DNA of 64,000 nucleotides from NCBI GenBank assembly GCA_947499975.1, contig CANMQE010000002.1, positions 124,001-188,000 of the forward strand. Reading direction: 5' to 3'. The notes below the pieces were generated by a model. The model saw nothing but the letters and a program-made list of their open reading frames with translations, was not told where the DNA came from and made no database searches. Shown here piece by piece: positions 53,209 through 61,647 of the stretch. The stretch comes from an uncultured Sphingomonadaceae bacterium (lineage in GTDB: Bacteria; Pseudomonadota; Alphaproteobacteria; Sphingomonadales; Sphingomonadaceae). A program made the position numbers and the translations under genes. Position 1 is the first letter of the stretch. Each line of letters starts with the position of its first letter.

Positions 53209-53637
53209 ATGTCGGTATCGAAGATTATTGCGAATCGCGATCACACAATCGTCTCCTGCACGCCGCAGGATAGCGTTCAACTGGCAGCAAAGCTGCTGGC
53301 CGACAAGAAGATCGGTGCCCTGCCGGTGATGGATGGCGACGGCATTGCCGGAATCTTCTCCGAACGCGACCTATTATATTGCGTCGCGCGCGATGGCGCG
53401 GATGTTCTTGGCCGCGCCGTGGGTGAAGTCATGACATCGCCCGCTATCACGATTTCCGAAGATACCGAGGTATTGAACGCGCTTTCGCTGATGACAAGGC
53501 GCCGGATTCGCCATCTGCCCGTAATGGACGGCCAGAAGATGGTGGGCTTCGTTTCCATCGGCGACCTGGTGAAATATCGCATGGAGATGATCGAGGAGGA
53601 GGCGCAGCAGATGCGCGAATATATCACGACCGCCTGA
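53209..53637 (+). CDS. CBS domain-pair protein
   Basis: A 142-residue protein made of two CBS domains (IGALPVMDGDGIAGIFSERDLL and IRHLPVMDGQKMVGFVSIGDLVKYR). Such stand-alone pairs bind adenine nucleotides and act as energy sensors; targets are unknown. The start MSVSKIIANRD has a GAGGA site 5 nt upstream. Confidence 0.88.
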   Translation: MSVSKIIANRDHTIVSCTPQDSVQLAAKLLADKKIGALPVMDGDGIAGIFSERDLLYCVARDGADVLGRAVGEVMTSPAITISEDTEVLNALSLMTRRRIRHLPVMDGQKMVGFVSIGDLVKYRMEMIEEEAQQMREYITTA

Positions 53638-53681
53638 CGCGCCGCTTGAGAGCGCGCCGCCGGATCACTACATCTCCTGTC

Positions 53682-54011
53682 ATGACCAGTCCGCTGACCC
53701 TTACCGAAGCTGCCGCCAACCGCGTTGGCATGATCGCCAGGAAGCAGGGCAAACCTGCAATCCTTCGCCTTTCGGTGGAAGGCGGCGGATGCTCCGGCTT
53801 CCAGTACAAGTTCGATCTGGACGAGGCAGCGCAGGATGACGACGCGGTGAGCGAAACCGGCGATGTGAAGCTGGTGGTCGATCCCGTCAGCCTCGATCTC
53901 GTCGCCGGATGCACGGTGGATTACGTCGAATCGCTGGGCGGCGCGGCTTTCCGGGTGGAAAATCCCAATGCGGCCGCAGGTTGCGGTTGCGGAAGTTCTT
54001 TCGGCATCTAA
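53682..54011 (+). CDS. erpA: ErpA-like iron-sulfur carrier
   Basis: A 109-residue HesB/IscA protein with cluster cysteines C37 (GGGCSGFQY), C101 and C103 (GCGCGSSF). It is separate from the SUF operon and closer in motif spelling to ErpA/IscA than the sufA copy at 20.8 kb. It probably delivers clusters to specific apoproteins. It lies 11 bp upstream of the exonuclease III gene. Confidence 0.88.
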   Translation: MTSPLTLTEAAANRVGMIARKQGKPAILRLSVEGGGCSGFQYKFDLDEAAQDDDAVSETGDVKLVVDPVSLDLVAGCTVDYVESLGGAAFRVENPNAAAGCGCGSSFGI

Positions 54012-54022
54012 GGTCGCAGGCG

Positions 54023-54808
54023 ATGAAGATCGCCAGTTTCAATATCAACGGTATCAAGGCGCGCCTGCCGCGCCTGAAGGAGTGGCTGGAGGAAACCCGG
54101 CCCGCAGTGGCCTGCCTGCAGGAAACCAAGAGCCAGGACGAGAATTTTCCCGCGTCCGAGTTCGAGGACATCGGCTACAAGGCCATCTGGCACGGCCAGA
54201 AGAGTTTCAACGGCGTGGCAATCCTTGCCGATGGAACCGAGCCCGTGGAAATCCAGCGCGGGCTGGGCATCGACGGTCCGAAAGAGGAGGAGGGCGAACA
54301 GGCCCGCTATCTGGAGGCGGACGTTAACGGGGTGCGCATCTGCAATCTCTACCTTCCCAATGGTAATCCGCAGCCTGGGCCGAAGTTCGATTACAAGCTG
54401 GCCTGGATGAAGCTGCTACGCGCTCGCATGGCCGAGCTTTACGCGCAGGAGATCCCTTGCGTGGTGCTGGGCGATTTCAACGTCATACCTGAGGACAAGG
54501 ACGTCTGGTCCGTCAGGGCCATGGCGAACGATGCCCTGATGCAACCCGAATCGCGCGATGCCTATGCCCGGCTGCTGGCCGACGGGTGGACCGACGCGAT
54601 CGACACGCTGAACCCGCGTGGGGGCGTGTGGACCTTCTGGGACTACCAGGCCGGCGCCTGGCCGCGCGATCACGGCTTCCGCATCGATCACCTGCTCCTG
54701 TCACCCGAGGCGGCAGACCGTATGGTGACGGCCGGTGTCGACAAGGAATACCGCGGCCGTGAGAAATCCAGCGATCACACCCCCGTGTGGGTCGAGCTGA
54801 CAGCCTGA
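54023..54808 (+). CDS. xth: exodeoxyribonuclease III
   Basis: A 261-residue AP endonuclease/exonuclease of the XthA family. Catalytic residues are visible in MKIASFNINGIKARL (N7), LQETKSQ (E34), VVLGDFNVIPEDKDVW and the C-terminal SSDHTPVW. It incises abasic sites during base-excision repair. It is probably co-transcribed with the ErpA-like gene. Confidence 0.95.
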   Translation: MKIASFNINGIKARLPRLKEWLEETRPAVACLQETKSQDENFPASEFEDIGYKAIWHGQKSFNGVAILADGTEPVEIQRGLGIDGPKEEEGEQARYLEADVNGVRICNLYLPNGNPQPGPKFDYKLAWMKLLRARMAELYAQEIPCVVLGDFNVIPEDKDVWSVRAMANDALMQPESRDAYARLLADGWTDAIDTLNPRGGVWTFWDYQAGAWPRDHGFRIDHLLLSPEAADRMVTAGVDKEYRGREKSSDHTPVWVELTA

Positions 54809-54842
54809 GGCGTTCAGGGGCGTAAGACGACGCCCCCGCCGG

Positions 54843-55526
54843 TTACCTGTAGAAAATATGGCGATTGATCGTGGCGCGTGCCGTCATCCGGCCCGCCCAG
54901 CGCGGACGGATGTGCGTCGCGTGGAAATACAGCGCGTCGTCGGCAGGGCTTTCCCACAATTCACGGTGTGCAATGCGGGCGATGGCCTTGGCACGCTTCC
55001 ATGCTTCGGCAGAGCGGTTGGGGGCCGGAATACGGCCACCGCGCACGAAGCTGAACTGGGCGCGCTGGGTCACGACAGCGCAGTAATCATCCGGGAAAGT
55101 GCTGCTTTCGGCGCGGTTGATCACCACGCGTGCCACGGCAAGCTGTCCGTCCAGCGGTTCGCCGCGCGCTTCGAAATACACGGCCTGCGCAAGGCACATC
55201 ATTTCGCGCGACATCTCGCCGGAGGTGTCCGTCAGGGAAACCAGTTCGCGCAGGGACTCGGCGTCGCTGGTGGCGGGAACTTCGGGTTCCTCGGGCAGTT
55301 CCTGAACCACTTCGCTCATTACGAAGCGCACCTGCGGCTCTGCCGCGGTCTGCGTGGGGGACTGATCCCCGGTGGAAACTGAATCAACCGATTCGAGCGT
55401 GATGGGCTCGGCCTCGATCGGGGCCTGGTCCTGGGCAACGGCACCGGTACCTGTGGCGCCGAAACTCGTGGCAATCATGGTTGCGGCCAGGGCAGACAGC
55501 CCGACCCGCTTGCTGAAAAGCTTCAT
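54843..55526 (-). CDS. cell wall hydrolase, SleB family
   Basis: A 227-residue exported protein with a signal peptide (cleaved near GAVAQD), an acidic linker, and a C-terminal Hydrolase_2/SleB domain (CLAQAVYFEARGEPLDGQLAVARVVINRAESSTFPDDYCAVVTQ split by turns). The catalytic-type glutamate of YFEARGE is present. It probably cleaves peptidoglycan. It is the first of a long leftward block that runs back to the origin. Confidence 0.88.
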   Translation of the reverse strand: MKLFSKRVGLSALAATMIATSFGATGTGAVAQDQAPIEAEPITLESVDSVSTGDQSPTQTAAEPQVRFVMSEVVQELPEEPEVPATSDAESLRELVSLTDTSGEMSREMMCLAQAVYFEARGEPLDGQLAVARVVINRAESSTFPDDYCAVVTQRAQFSFVRGGRIPAPNRSAEAWKRAKAIARIAHRELWESPADDALYFHATHIRPRWAGRMTARATINRHIFYR

Positions 55527-55650
55527 GTGACATGTTACTCACGGCGGTGAGAGACACGTGCAGGCCTGCGGACGCGGTTTAGTATTTACCGTCTGTCACC
55601 CGCGTACCGTCCAAGATGGACCTGCCGGTCGTCTCCCCGTCTGCGCGCTG

Positions 55651-55673
55651 AAAACCACCGCCGTATTGCGGTG
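55651..55673 (-). terminator. possible terminator upstream of the SleB gene
   Basis: On the minus strand a 6-bp stem (CACCGC/GCGGTG, 6-nt loop) is followed by a G and four T residues. It would end the DUF1491 transcript before the SleB gene. A second hairpin with arms GTTCGGG/CCCGAAC lies between it and the DUF1491 stop. Confidence 0.4.
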
Positions 55674-55731
55674 CCATTCAACTGACGCTGTCGGAAGTTC
55701 GGGGCGGCAAGTAGTCCCGAACAACTTAATG

Positions 55732-56073
55732 TCAAGCAACGGGACCTTCGATGCCGATGAAGCGTTCCGCATTGTCGACGTCCAGTTCCACCACCCATAG
55801 ATCCGGGTCCTGCGCACCCCTGCGCTGACAGTATTCGCTGAAATCCATCGGATTTTCAGGGTCTTGTTCTTTGGAAAGCGTCCATTTCCGTGTCCCGTCA
55901 AGCTGCGGCATCCGCTCGTAGGCACGGGCCGAAGTGGCGCGATTGCAACAGATGACCATCAAGGTGCCGGCGGTCCGTTCACCTTTCGAGATAACCATAC
56001 CGAAGCCGCCAGCGGCCTCGACAGACCTGATCAGGCCGCCAACTTCCAGATGCGCAGGCAGACGATCGTCCAC
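55732..56073 (-). CDS. DUF1491 family protein
   Basis: A 113-residue protein with the DUF1491 pattern: RLPAHLEVGGLIRSVEAAGGFGMVISKGERTAGTLMVIC split into its N-terminal block, and a C-terminal PDLWVVELDVDNAERFIG block. Function unknown. It begins 5 bp after the thioesterase stop on the same strand. Confidence 0.82.
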   Translation of the reverse strand: MDDRLPAHLEVGGLIRSVEAAGGFGMVISKGERTAGTLMVICCNRATSARAYERMPQLDGTRKWTLSKEQDPENPMDFSEYCQRRGAQDPDLWVVELDVDNAERFIGIEGPVA

Positions 56074-56078
56074 GCGAT

Positions 56079-56561
56079 TCAGGCCTGCTGCCGGTAGCCG
56101 TCGAGGCCGGAGAGCGCGATGTGGGAGCGCATGAAGGTGCCGGTGCCACGGCCTATCTCGTCTCCTTCCTCGTCCATCAGATGCGCTTCTGCGATGAAGA
56201 CGCGCCGCTTGCCGCTGATCCAGGTGCCCTCGGCAATCACGCGGCCGGTGCGCAGCGGCTTGGTGAAATGCAGGTTGAAGCCGGTGGTCAGCAGGAAACG
56301 GTCCGAAACCAGCGAATTGGCGGCATAGAATGCCGCATCGTCCAGCATCTTGAAATACAGCGTGCCGTGCGTGGCCCCGGCAGCGTGATAGAAACGCTCG
56401 TTGGCCTGAAAGGTGATGCGCGCGCGTCCGGCCTCGAGAATTTCGAGGCTGGAATCGAACAGCACATTTACAGGCGCGCAGGCGTAGAGATTTTCCAGCG
56501 CGCGAAAATGCGCGTCCTTGCCGGTGCCATCGGCCGCCCGGGCAGGATCAGGCGGCGTCAC
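56079..56561 (-). CDS. PaaI-type hotdog thioesterase
   Basis: A 160-residue hotdog-fold protein. The active-site helix and loop (FYHAAGATHGTLYFKMLDDAAFYAANSL) and following strands (LTTGFNLHFTKPL, GRVIAEGTWISGKRRVFIAEAHL) match PaaI-like acyl-CoA thioesterases. The substrate is unknown. It overlaps the ptsN end by 14 bp. Confidence 0.85.
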   Translation of the reverse strand: MTPPDPARAADGTGKDAHFRALENLYACAPVNVLFDSSLEILEAGRARITFQANERFYHAAGATHGTLYFKMLDDAAFYAANSLVSDRFLLTTGFNLHFTKPLRTGRVIAEGTWISGKRRVFIAEAHLMDEEGDEIGRGTGTFMRSHIALSGLDGYRQQA

Positions 56562-57009
56562 GGTCCGTCACGTTCGTGAGCACGCCGTAAAGCGAATCCG
56601 CATCGGGCGCGTCGCTCAGGGCATCGTGAACACGCTCGTCACGCACCAGCCGCGAAACGGCAGCCAGGGCGTGCAGATGCGTGGCACCGCTGTTGGCAGG
56701 TGACAGCAGACCGAACGCCAGATCGACGGGCAGGCCGTCAGCAGCGGCAAAGGCCACCGGGCGATGCAGTTTCATCAGGGCTGCCACGGGGCGCTTCAAT
56801 CCGGGCATACGGGCATGGGGAATGGCAACACCGCGGCCAAAGCCGGTGCTGCCGAGCTTTTCCCGTTCCTCCAGATGCTCCAGAACCTCTGCGGATTCCA
56901 GATCATACGCCTCTGCGAACAATTCGCCGAGCCGCCGGAGAATATCCTGTTTCCCTTCGGCCTGCGTGACGCAAACGGCCTCGGGCTTCATCAGAAAGAT
57001 TGAATCCAT
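56548..57009 (-). CDS. ptsN: nitrogen-PTS EIIA protein
   Basis: A 153-residue EIIA domain with the phosphorylatable histidine H65 in RGVAIPHARMPG and the LAFGLLSPANSG segment. PtsN belongs to the regulatory phosphotransferase relay (PtsP-PtsO-PtsN) controlling potassium and nitrogen responses. The start MDSIFLMKPEAV matches the family. It lies downstream of hpf, as in the classic rpoN-hpf-ptsN locus, but no rpoN adjoins it. Confidence 0.92.
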   Translation of the reverse strand: MDSIFLMKPEAVCVTQAEGKQDILRRLGELFAEAYDLESAEVLEHLEEREKLGSTGFGRGVAIPHARMPGLKRPVAALMKLHRPVAFAAADGLPVDLAFGLLSPANSGATHLHALAAVSRLVRDERVHDALSDAPDADSLYGVLTNVTDRDAA

Positions 57010-57037
57010 GGTTCTCGAAACTCGTAATCCTAGGTGG

Positions 57038-57059
57038 CGGCGCACCCCATGGTGCGCCG
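57038..57059. promoter_or_regulatory. perfect 9-bp hairpin between hpf and ptsN
   Basis: The arms CGGCGCACC and GGTGCGCCG enclose a 4-nt loop, midway in the 111-bp gap between the two leftward genes. No T-tract follows on the minus strand, so mRNA processing or partial attenuation is more likely than full termination. Confidence 0.45.
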
Positions 57060-57120
57060 TCCAAGTCAGACATCTATCTCCGGCGTTGTCGCTCCGGGCG
57101 AGTTCTCAGCCCGATGGCGA

Positions 57121-57690
57121 TCAGGACGGTTCGACCCATCCAACCGAGCCGTCATCGCGGCGATACACCATATTATGCCGCCCGGTGCCAGCATTTTTGA
57201 AGAACAGGGCGGTGGTGTGGCGCAGATCCAGCAGCATCACGGCATCCGAAACACTGACTTCGGGCACATCGATCCGCGTTTCCGCGATGATGGGGGGCGA
57301 TTCCTCGCCGGCCTCTTCCTCGGTCGCAGGTTCTTCTGATGCAAAGATCGTATAGGCCGCTTCTTCCTCTTTCGCGGCGTGGCTTGCCTGCTCGTGGCGA
57401 TCCTTCAGCCGACGCTTGTAGCGGCGCAGCTGCTTCTCGATTTTTTCGGCAGCCTGGTCGAAAGCCTGGTGCGCATCCTGTGCCTGTCCGTGGCTCTTCA
57501 GGATCAGCCCGTGGTTCACATGCAGCACGATATCGGCAGCGAAGCTGCTGGCCGGACCTTTGCCGAAGGTGACGGAGGACGAGATCGCGCGTTTGAAATG
57601 CTTTTCGACAATGGTCTCAAGTCGGTCTGATGCATGCTCCTGCAAAGCAGAACCTGTATCGACCTGGTGTCCCGACACGCGAATATCCAT
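57121..57690 (-). CDS. hpf: ribosome hibernation promoting factor, long form
   Basis: A 189-residue protein with an N-terminal ribosome-binding domain (MDIRVSGHQVDTGSALQEHA, FAADIVLHVNHGLILKSHGQ, AFDQAAEKIEKQLRRYKRRL) and a C-terminal dimerisation domain (VSVSDAVMLLDLRHTTALFF, DDGSVGWVEPS), joined by an acidic linker. Long HPF makes inactive 100S ribosome dimers in stationary phase. Confidence 0.94.
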   Translation of the reverse strand: MDIRVSGHQVDTGSALQEHASDRLETIVEKHFKRAISSSVTFGKGPASSFAADIVLHVNHGLILKSHGQAQDAHQAFDQAAEKIEKQLRRYKRRLKDRHEQASHAAKEEEAAYTIFASEEPATEEEAGEESPPIIAETRIDVPEVSVSDAVMLLDLRHTTALFFKNAGTGRHNMVYRRDDGSVGWVEPS

Positions 57691-57744
57691 GGGGCGTTGC
57701 TCCTTTTCTATCGTTCGCTCCAGACCCCATGTGGGATGTATGGC

Positions 57745-58431
57745 TCACGAGGTCCAGAGCGGAGATTCCAACGTCTCGATAAAGGATTTGTGTCGAGCCA
57801 GCTCTTGTGCAGTCGCGCTGTGGGCGCGCGGTGCCCTGTATTCACCTGTTTTCGGGACGAAACGTGTCTGCACGATTTCTTCCGGGCCGGTGTTGTCCAC
57901 TGCCAGTTGCAGGCCGATCTGCCGTCCGCCGGTCAATTCGACATAAACCTGCGCCAGCAATTCGGCATCCAGTAGCGCGCCATGCAGCGTGCGGTGGCTG
58001 CGATCCACCCCATAGCGCGAGCATAGCGCGTCGAGCGAATGCTTGGCGCCGGGATGACGGCGACGGGCCAGCACCAGCGTATCGATCATCCGGTCGTTGC
58101 CGACACAGGCGAGGCCGCAGCCGCCAAGCTCGAAATTGAGGAAGCCGAAATCGAACTGGGCATTGTGTGCCACCAGCGGCGAATCGCCCAGGAACTCCAG
58201 CAGGGCTTCCGCCTTTTCCCTGAAGCGGGGCTTGTCCGACAGGAAGGTGGCGGAAAGGCCGTGAACCTTCTCCGCTTCTGCCGGCATGTCGCGATCGGGG
58301 TTGAAATATTCGTGAAAGGTGCGCCCGGTGGCGACACGGTTCACCATCTCGATGCAGCCAATTTCCACCATGCGATCACCGGTGTTGGGATCAAGGCCGG
58401 TGGTTTCGGTATCGAAGATTATCTCGCGCAT
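57745..58431 (-). CDS. dnaQ: DNA polymerase III epsilon subunit
   Basis: A 228-residue DEDDh exonuclease: ExoI FDTETTG (D7, E9), ExoII HNAQFDFGFLN and ExoIII HGALLDAELLA. It proofreads for the replicative polymerase. It belongs to the conserved ppsR-maf-aroE-coaE-dnaQ cluster next to the origin. Confidence 0.95.
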   Translation of the reverse strand: MREIIFDTETTGLDPNTGDRMVEIGCIEMVNRVATGRTFHEYFNPDRDMPAEAEKVHGLSATFLSDKPRFREKAEALLEFLGDSPLVAHNAQFDFGFLNFELGGCGLACVGNDRMIDTLVLARRRHPGAKHSLDALCSRYGVDRSHRTLHGALLDAELLAQVYVELTGGRQIGLQLAVDNTGPEEIVQTRFVPKTGEYRAPRAHSATAQELARHKSFIETLESPLWTS

Positions 58432-58454
58432 ATCGCCTTATCGCCTGCCTGTGC

Positions 58455-59063
58455 TCAGCGGTGCAAGCCGGCTTTCAGCTTGTCCACCAGAGCCTGTACC
58501 TGCGCCCGCGTTTCTTCCAGCGGCGTGCCGGTGTCGATAACGTGGTCCGCACGCTCGCGCTTTTGCGCGTCGGGCATCTGCAACTCGAGGATTCGCTCGA
58601 ATTTCTCCTCGGTCATGCCGGCGCGCGCCAGCACCCTGCGGCGTTGCACATCGGCAGGGGCGGAAACCACGACGATGGTATTCACCCGGTCCGCGCCGCC
58701 CTTTTCGAACAGCAGTGGAATGTCGAACACCACCAGCGGCACATCGCTGTTGTCCAGCAGGAATGTCTCGCGCGCTTTTGCCACGGCGGGATGGACGATC
58801 ATCTCCAGCCGCGCCAGCGCATCGGCGTCGGCGAACACGATGCTGCCAAGCTCTTCGCGAAGGACGCCCTGATCGCCGGTACTGCCGGGAAATGCTGCCT
58901 CAATCTCGGCCAGCAAGGCGCCGCCCGGTCCCTGCATTCGCCGCACCTCGGCATCGGCATCGAAAACCGGTACGCCCGCATCCTCGAACATGGCCGCTAC
59001 CGTGCTCTTGCCCATCGCGATAGAGCCGGTGAGGCCGATAATGTGGGGCAGGGGGCTTGTCAC
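58455..59063 (-). CDS. coaE: dephospho-CoA kinase
   Basis: A 202-residue P-loop kinase (IIGLTGSIAMGKST, residues 8-21; VFDADAEVRRM; VVFDIPLLFEKG). It performs the last step of coenzyme A synthesis. Its start overlaps the aroE end by 4 bp. Confidence 0.95.
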   Translation of the reverse strand: MTSPLPHIIGLTGSIAMGKSTVAAMFEDAGVPVFDADAEVRRMQGPGGALLAEIEAAFPGSTGDQGVLREELGSIVFADADALARLEMIVHPAVAKARETFLLDNSDVPLVVFDIPLLFEKGGADRVNTIVVVSAPADVQRRRVLARAGMTEEKFERILELQMPDAQKRERADHVIDTGTPLEETRAQVQALVDKLKAGLHR

Positions 59064-59917
59064 CGCGTCAGCAACTTGCGCAGATCCGCATCATCCCGGG
59101 CGCGGGGCGGGGCGACGTCGAAGAATTTCTCGAACGCGGCGGCCGCCTGCCCGATGAGCATGGAAAGCCCGTCAACCGTGCGGAATCCCTTTGCGCGGGC
59201 TTCCTTCAGCAGCGGCGTCTCCAGCGGCGCGGTGACGATGTCATAGATCACGCTGCCGGGCGGGACATGGCTGAAATCGAGCCGCAGCGGCGGGTTGCCC
59301 TCCATTCCCAGCGGGCTGGCGTTCACCACCAGGTCGAAACAGCCTTCACGGTCGTCGAAGGCGAAATCGGTCGGCTCGGCGAAATGGGCGAGATCTGTGA
59401 CGTAATGCTCGGCACCCTGCGCCAGTTCATCGAGCATCGCGCGCGCTTTTTGCGGGTCACGCCCGGCCAGCACGATGGTGACATCATGTTGCAGCAAGCC
59501 AGCGAGAATGGCGCGAGCGGCTCCGCCCGTGCCCAGCACGCGGGCCATGCGGAAATAGTGCTGCCTGCCAAGTTCGGCCCGAAGCGGCTCCAGAAAGCCC
59601 GCCGCATCGGTGTTGTACCCGGTGAGCGATCCATCCTCCTCGCGGACGATGGTGTTTACCGCCCCGATGCGCTTTGCCAGCGGATCGAGCCGTGCGAGAT
59701 GCGGAATTACAGACAGCTTGTGCGGCATGGTGACGTTGCAGCCCGCCCAGGACGTATCGGCAGCCCGCCGCAACAGATAATCACCCAGCTCGTTCGGTTT
59801 GACGAGATGGCTTTCGTAGGCGGCATCGATGCCAAGGCACTCGATCCAGTGCGTGTGGATGGCGGGGGACTTCGATTGCGCGATCGGATCACCGATCACC
59901 TCGGCAAAGCGCGTCAT
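59060..59917 (-). CDS. aroE: shikimate dehydrogenase
   Basis: A 285-residue enzyme. The catalytic lysine is K67 ([11 protein letters not shown]), D104 lies in YNTDAAGFL, and the NADP-binding loop is [12 protein letters not shown]. It reduces dehydroshikimate in aromatic amino-acid synthesis. The start [18 protein letters not shown] is the family N-terminus and overlaps the maf stop (ATGA). Confidence 0.95.
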   Translation of the reverse strand: MTRFAEVIGDPIAQSKSPAIHTHWIECLGIDAAYESHLVKPNELGDYLLRRAADTSWAGCNVTMPHKLSVIPHLARLDPLAKRIGAVNTIVREEDGSLTGYNTDAAGFLEPLRAELGRQHYFRMARVLGTGGAARAILAGLLQHDVTIVLAGRDPQKARAMLDELAQGAEHYVTDLAHFAEPTDFAFDDREGCFDLVVNASPLGMEGNPPLRLDFSHVPPGSVIYDIVTAPLETPLLKEARAKGFRTVDGLSMLIGQAAAAFEKFFDVAPPRARDDADLRKLLTR

Positions 59918-60492
59918 CGTGGCAATTCCCCAAGATCGCGCAGCGCCCCCAGCACCGGCAGCAGGGGCATACCCAGAACGGTGAACTGGTCGCCCTCGAT
60001 GGATTCGAACAATTGCGGCCCGCGCGCCTCTATGCGGAATACGCCGACGCAAAACCCGACTTCGGGCCATTCCGCGTCGAGATAGCTCTCGATGAACGCC
60101 TCCGACAATTCGCGTACCTTCAGCCTTGCCAGATCGGCATGACCCCACACGATCTCACCACCGCGGGCGATGGCGGCGGCCGAGTGAAGCTGCATGACGC
60201 GGCCTGAAAAGGCGCGCAGGTGGGCTGTTGCCTCCTCGCGGCTGGCGGGCTTGTCGAACCGCTGCCCGTCCACCACCACCAGCGAATCGCTGCCAAGAAC
60301 GGAATGCGCCGCTTCTTCCACGGCCAGCGCCTTTGCATGGGCGAGGGCGAGGGCGATATCTGCGGGCGGATTGCCTTCCAGCCGCGCTTCCAGCGCGCGT
60401 TCGTCCACGTCGGCTGGCCGTGCCTCGAACGAAACGCCCACCGCTTCCAGCATCGCACGGCGCGATGCGGATTTTGACGCCAATACGATCAT
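59914..60492 (-). CDS. maf: Maf family nucleotide pyrophosphatase
   Basis: A 192-residue Maf/Ham1-fold protein ([12 protein letters not shown] at 4-15, [24 protein letters not shown]). Maf proteins hydrolyse noncanonical or modified nucleoside triphosphates. It overlaps both neighbours by 4 bp. Confidence 0.92.
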   Translation of the reverse strand: MIVLASKSASRRAMLEAVGVSFEARPADVDERALEARLEGNPPADIALALAHAKALAVEEAAHSVLGSDSLVVVDGQRFDKPASREEATAHLRAFSGRVMQLHSAAAIARGGEIVWGHADLARLKVRELSEAFIESYLDAEWPEVGFCVGVFRIEARGPQLFESIEGDQFTVLGMPLLPVLGALRDLGELPR

Positions 60493-61343
60493 ATCGGCTT
60501 GGATCCGATCTGCGGCTTGTCATCTTTCGCCAGCCGGTCCTCTCGCTCGTGATAGAGCTTGATGATGGCAGCGGCCGTTTCCTCGATGGAGCGGCGCGTT
60601 ACGTCGATGACGGGCCAGCCCTTGTCCGCAAACATGCGCCGGGCAAACGCCAGTTCCTGGCTGACATTCTCCTCGTCGACATAGGCGGTTTCCGCCTTTT
60701 CGTTGAGAGAGAGCAGGCGATTCCGGCGGATCTGGATCAGCCGCGCGGGCGCGGTGGTGAGGCCCACGACCATCGGCTTGCGCAGTTCGAACAGCAGCTT
60801 GGGCGGCGGGCTTTCCACCACCAGCGGAATGTTCGCCACCTTGTAGCCGCGATTGGCCAGATAGATACTGGTCGGCGTCTTCGACGTGCGCGACACGCCG
60901 GCCAGCACGATCTCGGCCTGTTCCCAGTCCTGCCAGCTGATGCCATCATCATGCGCGATGGTGAACTGGATGGCATCGACCCGCTCGAAATAGGCCTCGT
61001 CCATCTTGTTCTTGCCACCAGGCCTGCCGTGGGCTTGCTGCCCGAGGCGTTCCTCCAGCGCTTCCACCACCGGATCCAGCGCGGCGACATGGGGAAGGGA
61101 AAGCTGCCGACAGCACTCCTCCAGCCGATCCCGCGTGGCCTCGTTGCTCAGCGTATAGAGGACGAGGCCCGGATTGGCCTTGAAGTCGTCGATGATACGC
61201 TCAAGATGCTGGACGGATCGCACCATGGGCCAGAAATGGCGCTGCACATCGGCATCGCCGAACTGCGCCAGCGCAGCTTTCGCGAGCATTTCCAGCGTTT
61301 CACCGGTGGAATCGGACAGGAGATGAAGATGCAGTCGGGCCAT
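60489..61343 (-). CDS. ppsR: PEP synthase regulatory kinase/phosphorylase (DUF299)
   Basis: A 284-residue bifunctional regulator with the P-loop-like [23 protein letters not shown] and N-terminal [18 protein letters not shown] signatures of DUF299. It phosphorylates and dephosphorylates pyruvate phosphate dikinase or PEP synthase. It is the RP001 homologue that flanks the replication origin in Rickettsia and Caulobacter. The start is at MARLHLHL or six codons upstream; a DnaA box overlaps this region. Confidence 0.92.
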   Translation of the reverse strand: MARLHLHLLSDSTGETLEMLAKAALAQFGDADVQRHFWPMVRSVQHLERIIDDFKANPGLVLYTLSNEATRDRLEECCRQLSLPHVAALDPVVEALEERLGQQAHGRPGGKNKMDEAYFERVDAIQFTIAHDDGISWQDWEQAEIVLAGVSRTSKTPTSIYLANRGYKVANIPLVVESPPPKLLFELRKPMVVGLTTAPARLIQIRRNRLLSLNEKAETAYVDEENVSQELAFARRMFADKGWPVIDVTRRSIEETAAAIIKLYHEREDRLAKDDKPQIGSKPI

Positions 61344-61351
61344 GTGGATAA
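61343..61351 (-). promoter_or_regulatory. perfect DnaA box
   Basis: TGTGGATAA is the exact reverse complement of the consensus TTATCCACA. It sits at the ppsR start, at the left border of the putative origin. Weaker candidates are AAATCCACA at 61576 and TGGGGATAG at 61468. Confidence 0.7.
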
Positions 61352-61647
61352 GCACAGGCATAAACCACGGGAGCGATCTGCGGACAAGCTGTTGGTCAAG
61401 TTAACCCCGGATCGAAACCGGACTTGCCAGTCGAGTCATGGACATATCGGGCCGCTTTTGAACAGTCTGGGGATAGCGTGGAGAAGACTCGTTTGACTCT
61501 GCACCGAGCAGGAGTCGCATCGGGCAAAATGGGTTCTCAATGCGGGAGAATTCAGGCAAAGGCGCGCAATCCCCGAAATCCACAGGGCCAACAGAGTCCT
61601 GAATCCTTTAATCTATATATATTTATTGTTTGATAGGACTCTCTTCG
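61344..61647. other. putative chromosomal replication origin (oriC)
   Basis: This divergent gap between the DUF299 gene and hemE has the same flanks as the experimentally known Caulobacter origin and the predicted Rickettsia origin. It holds a consensus DnaA box, two weaker DnaA-like sites, an AT-rich tract at its right end, and seven GANTC sites at 61433, 61486, 61495, 61512, 61594, 61601 and 61637. Genes to the left run leftward and genes to the right run rightward, as expected for co-orientation with replication. No paired TTAA-N7-TTAA CtrA site is present. Origin function is inferred, not shown. Confidence 0.75.
61607..61635. other. AT-rich tract, probable DNA unwinding element
   Basis: Twenty-six of 29 bases are A or T in a genome of high GC, ending 12 bp before the hemE start. 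It is bordered by GANTC sites on both sides. The position fits the duplex-unwinding region of the origin, and it may also supply the hemE -10 element. Confidence 0.6.

Noticed and set aside
55558..55800. An 80-codon plus-strand frame between the SleB and DUF1491 genes.
   Set aside because: It overlaps the DUF1491 gene end, has no ribosome-binding site, and the gap is better explained by hairpins and promoter sequence.
61401..61415. A TTAA half-site in the origin that might be a CtrA box.
   Set aside because: The second TTAA at the required 7-bp spacing is missing here and at the other TTAA (61608).
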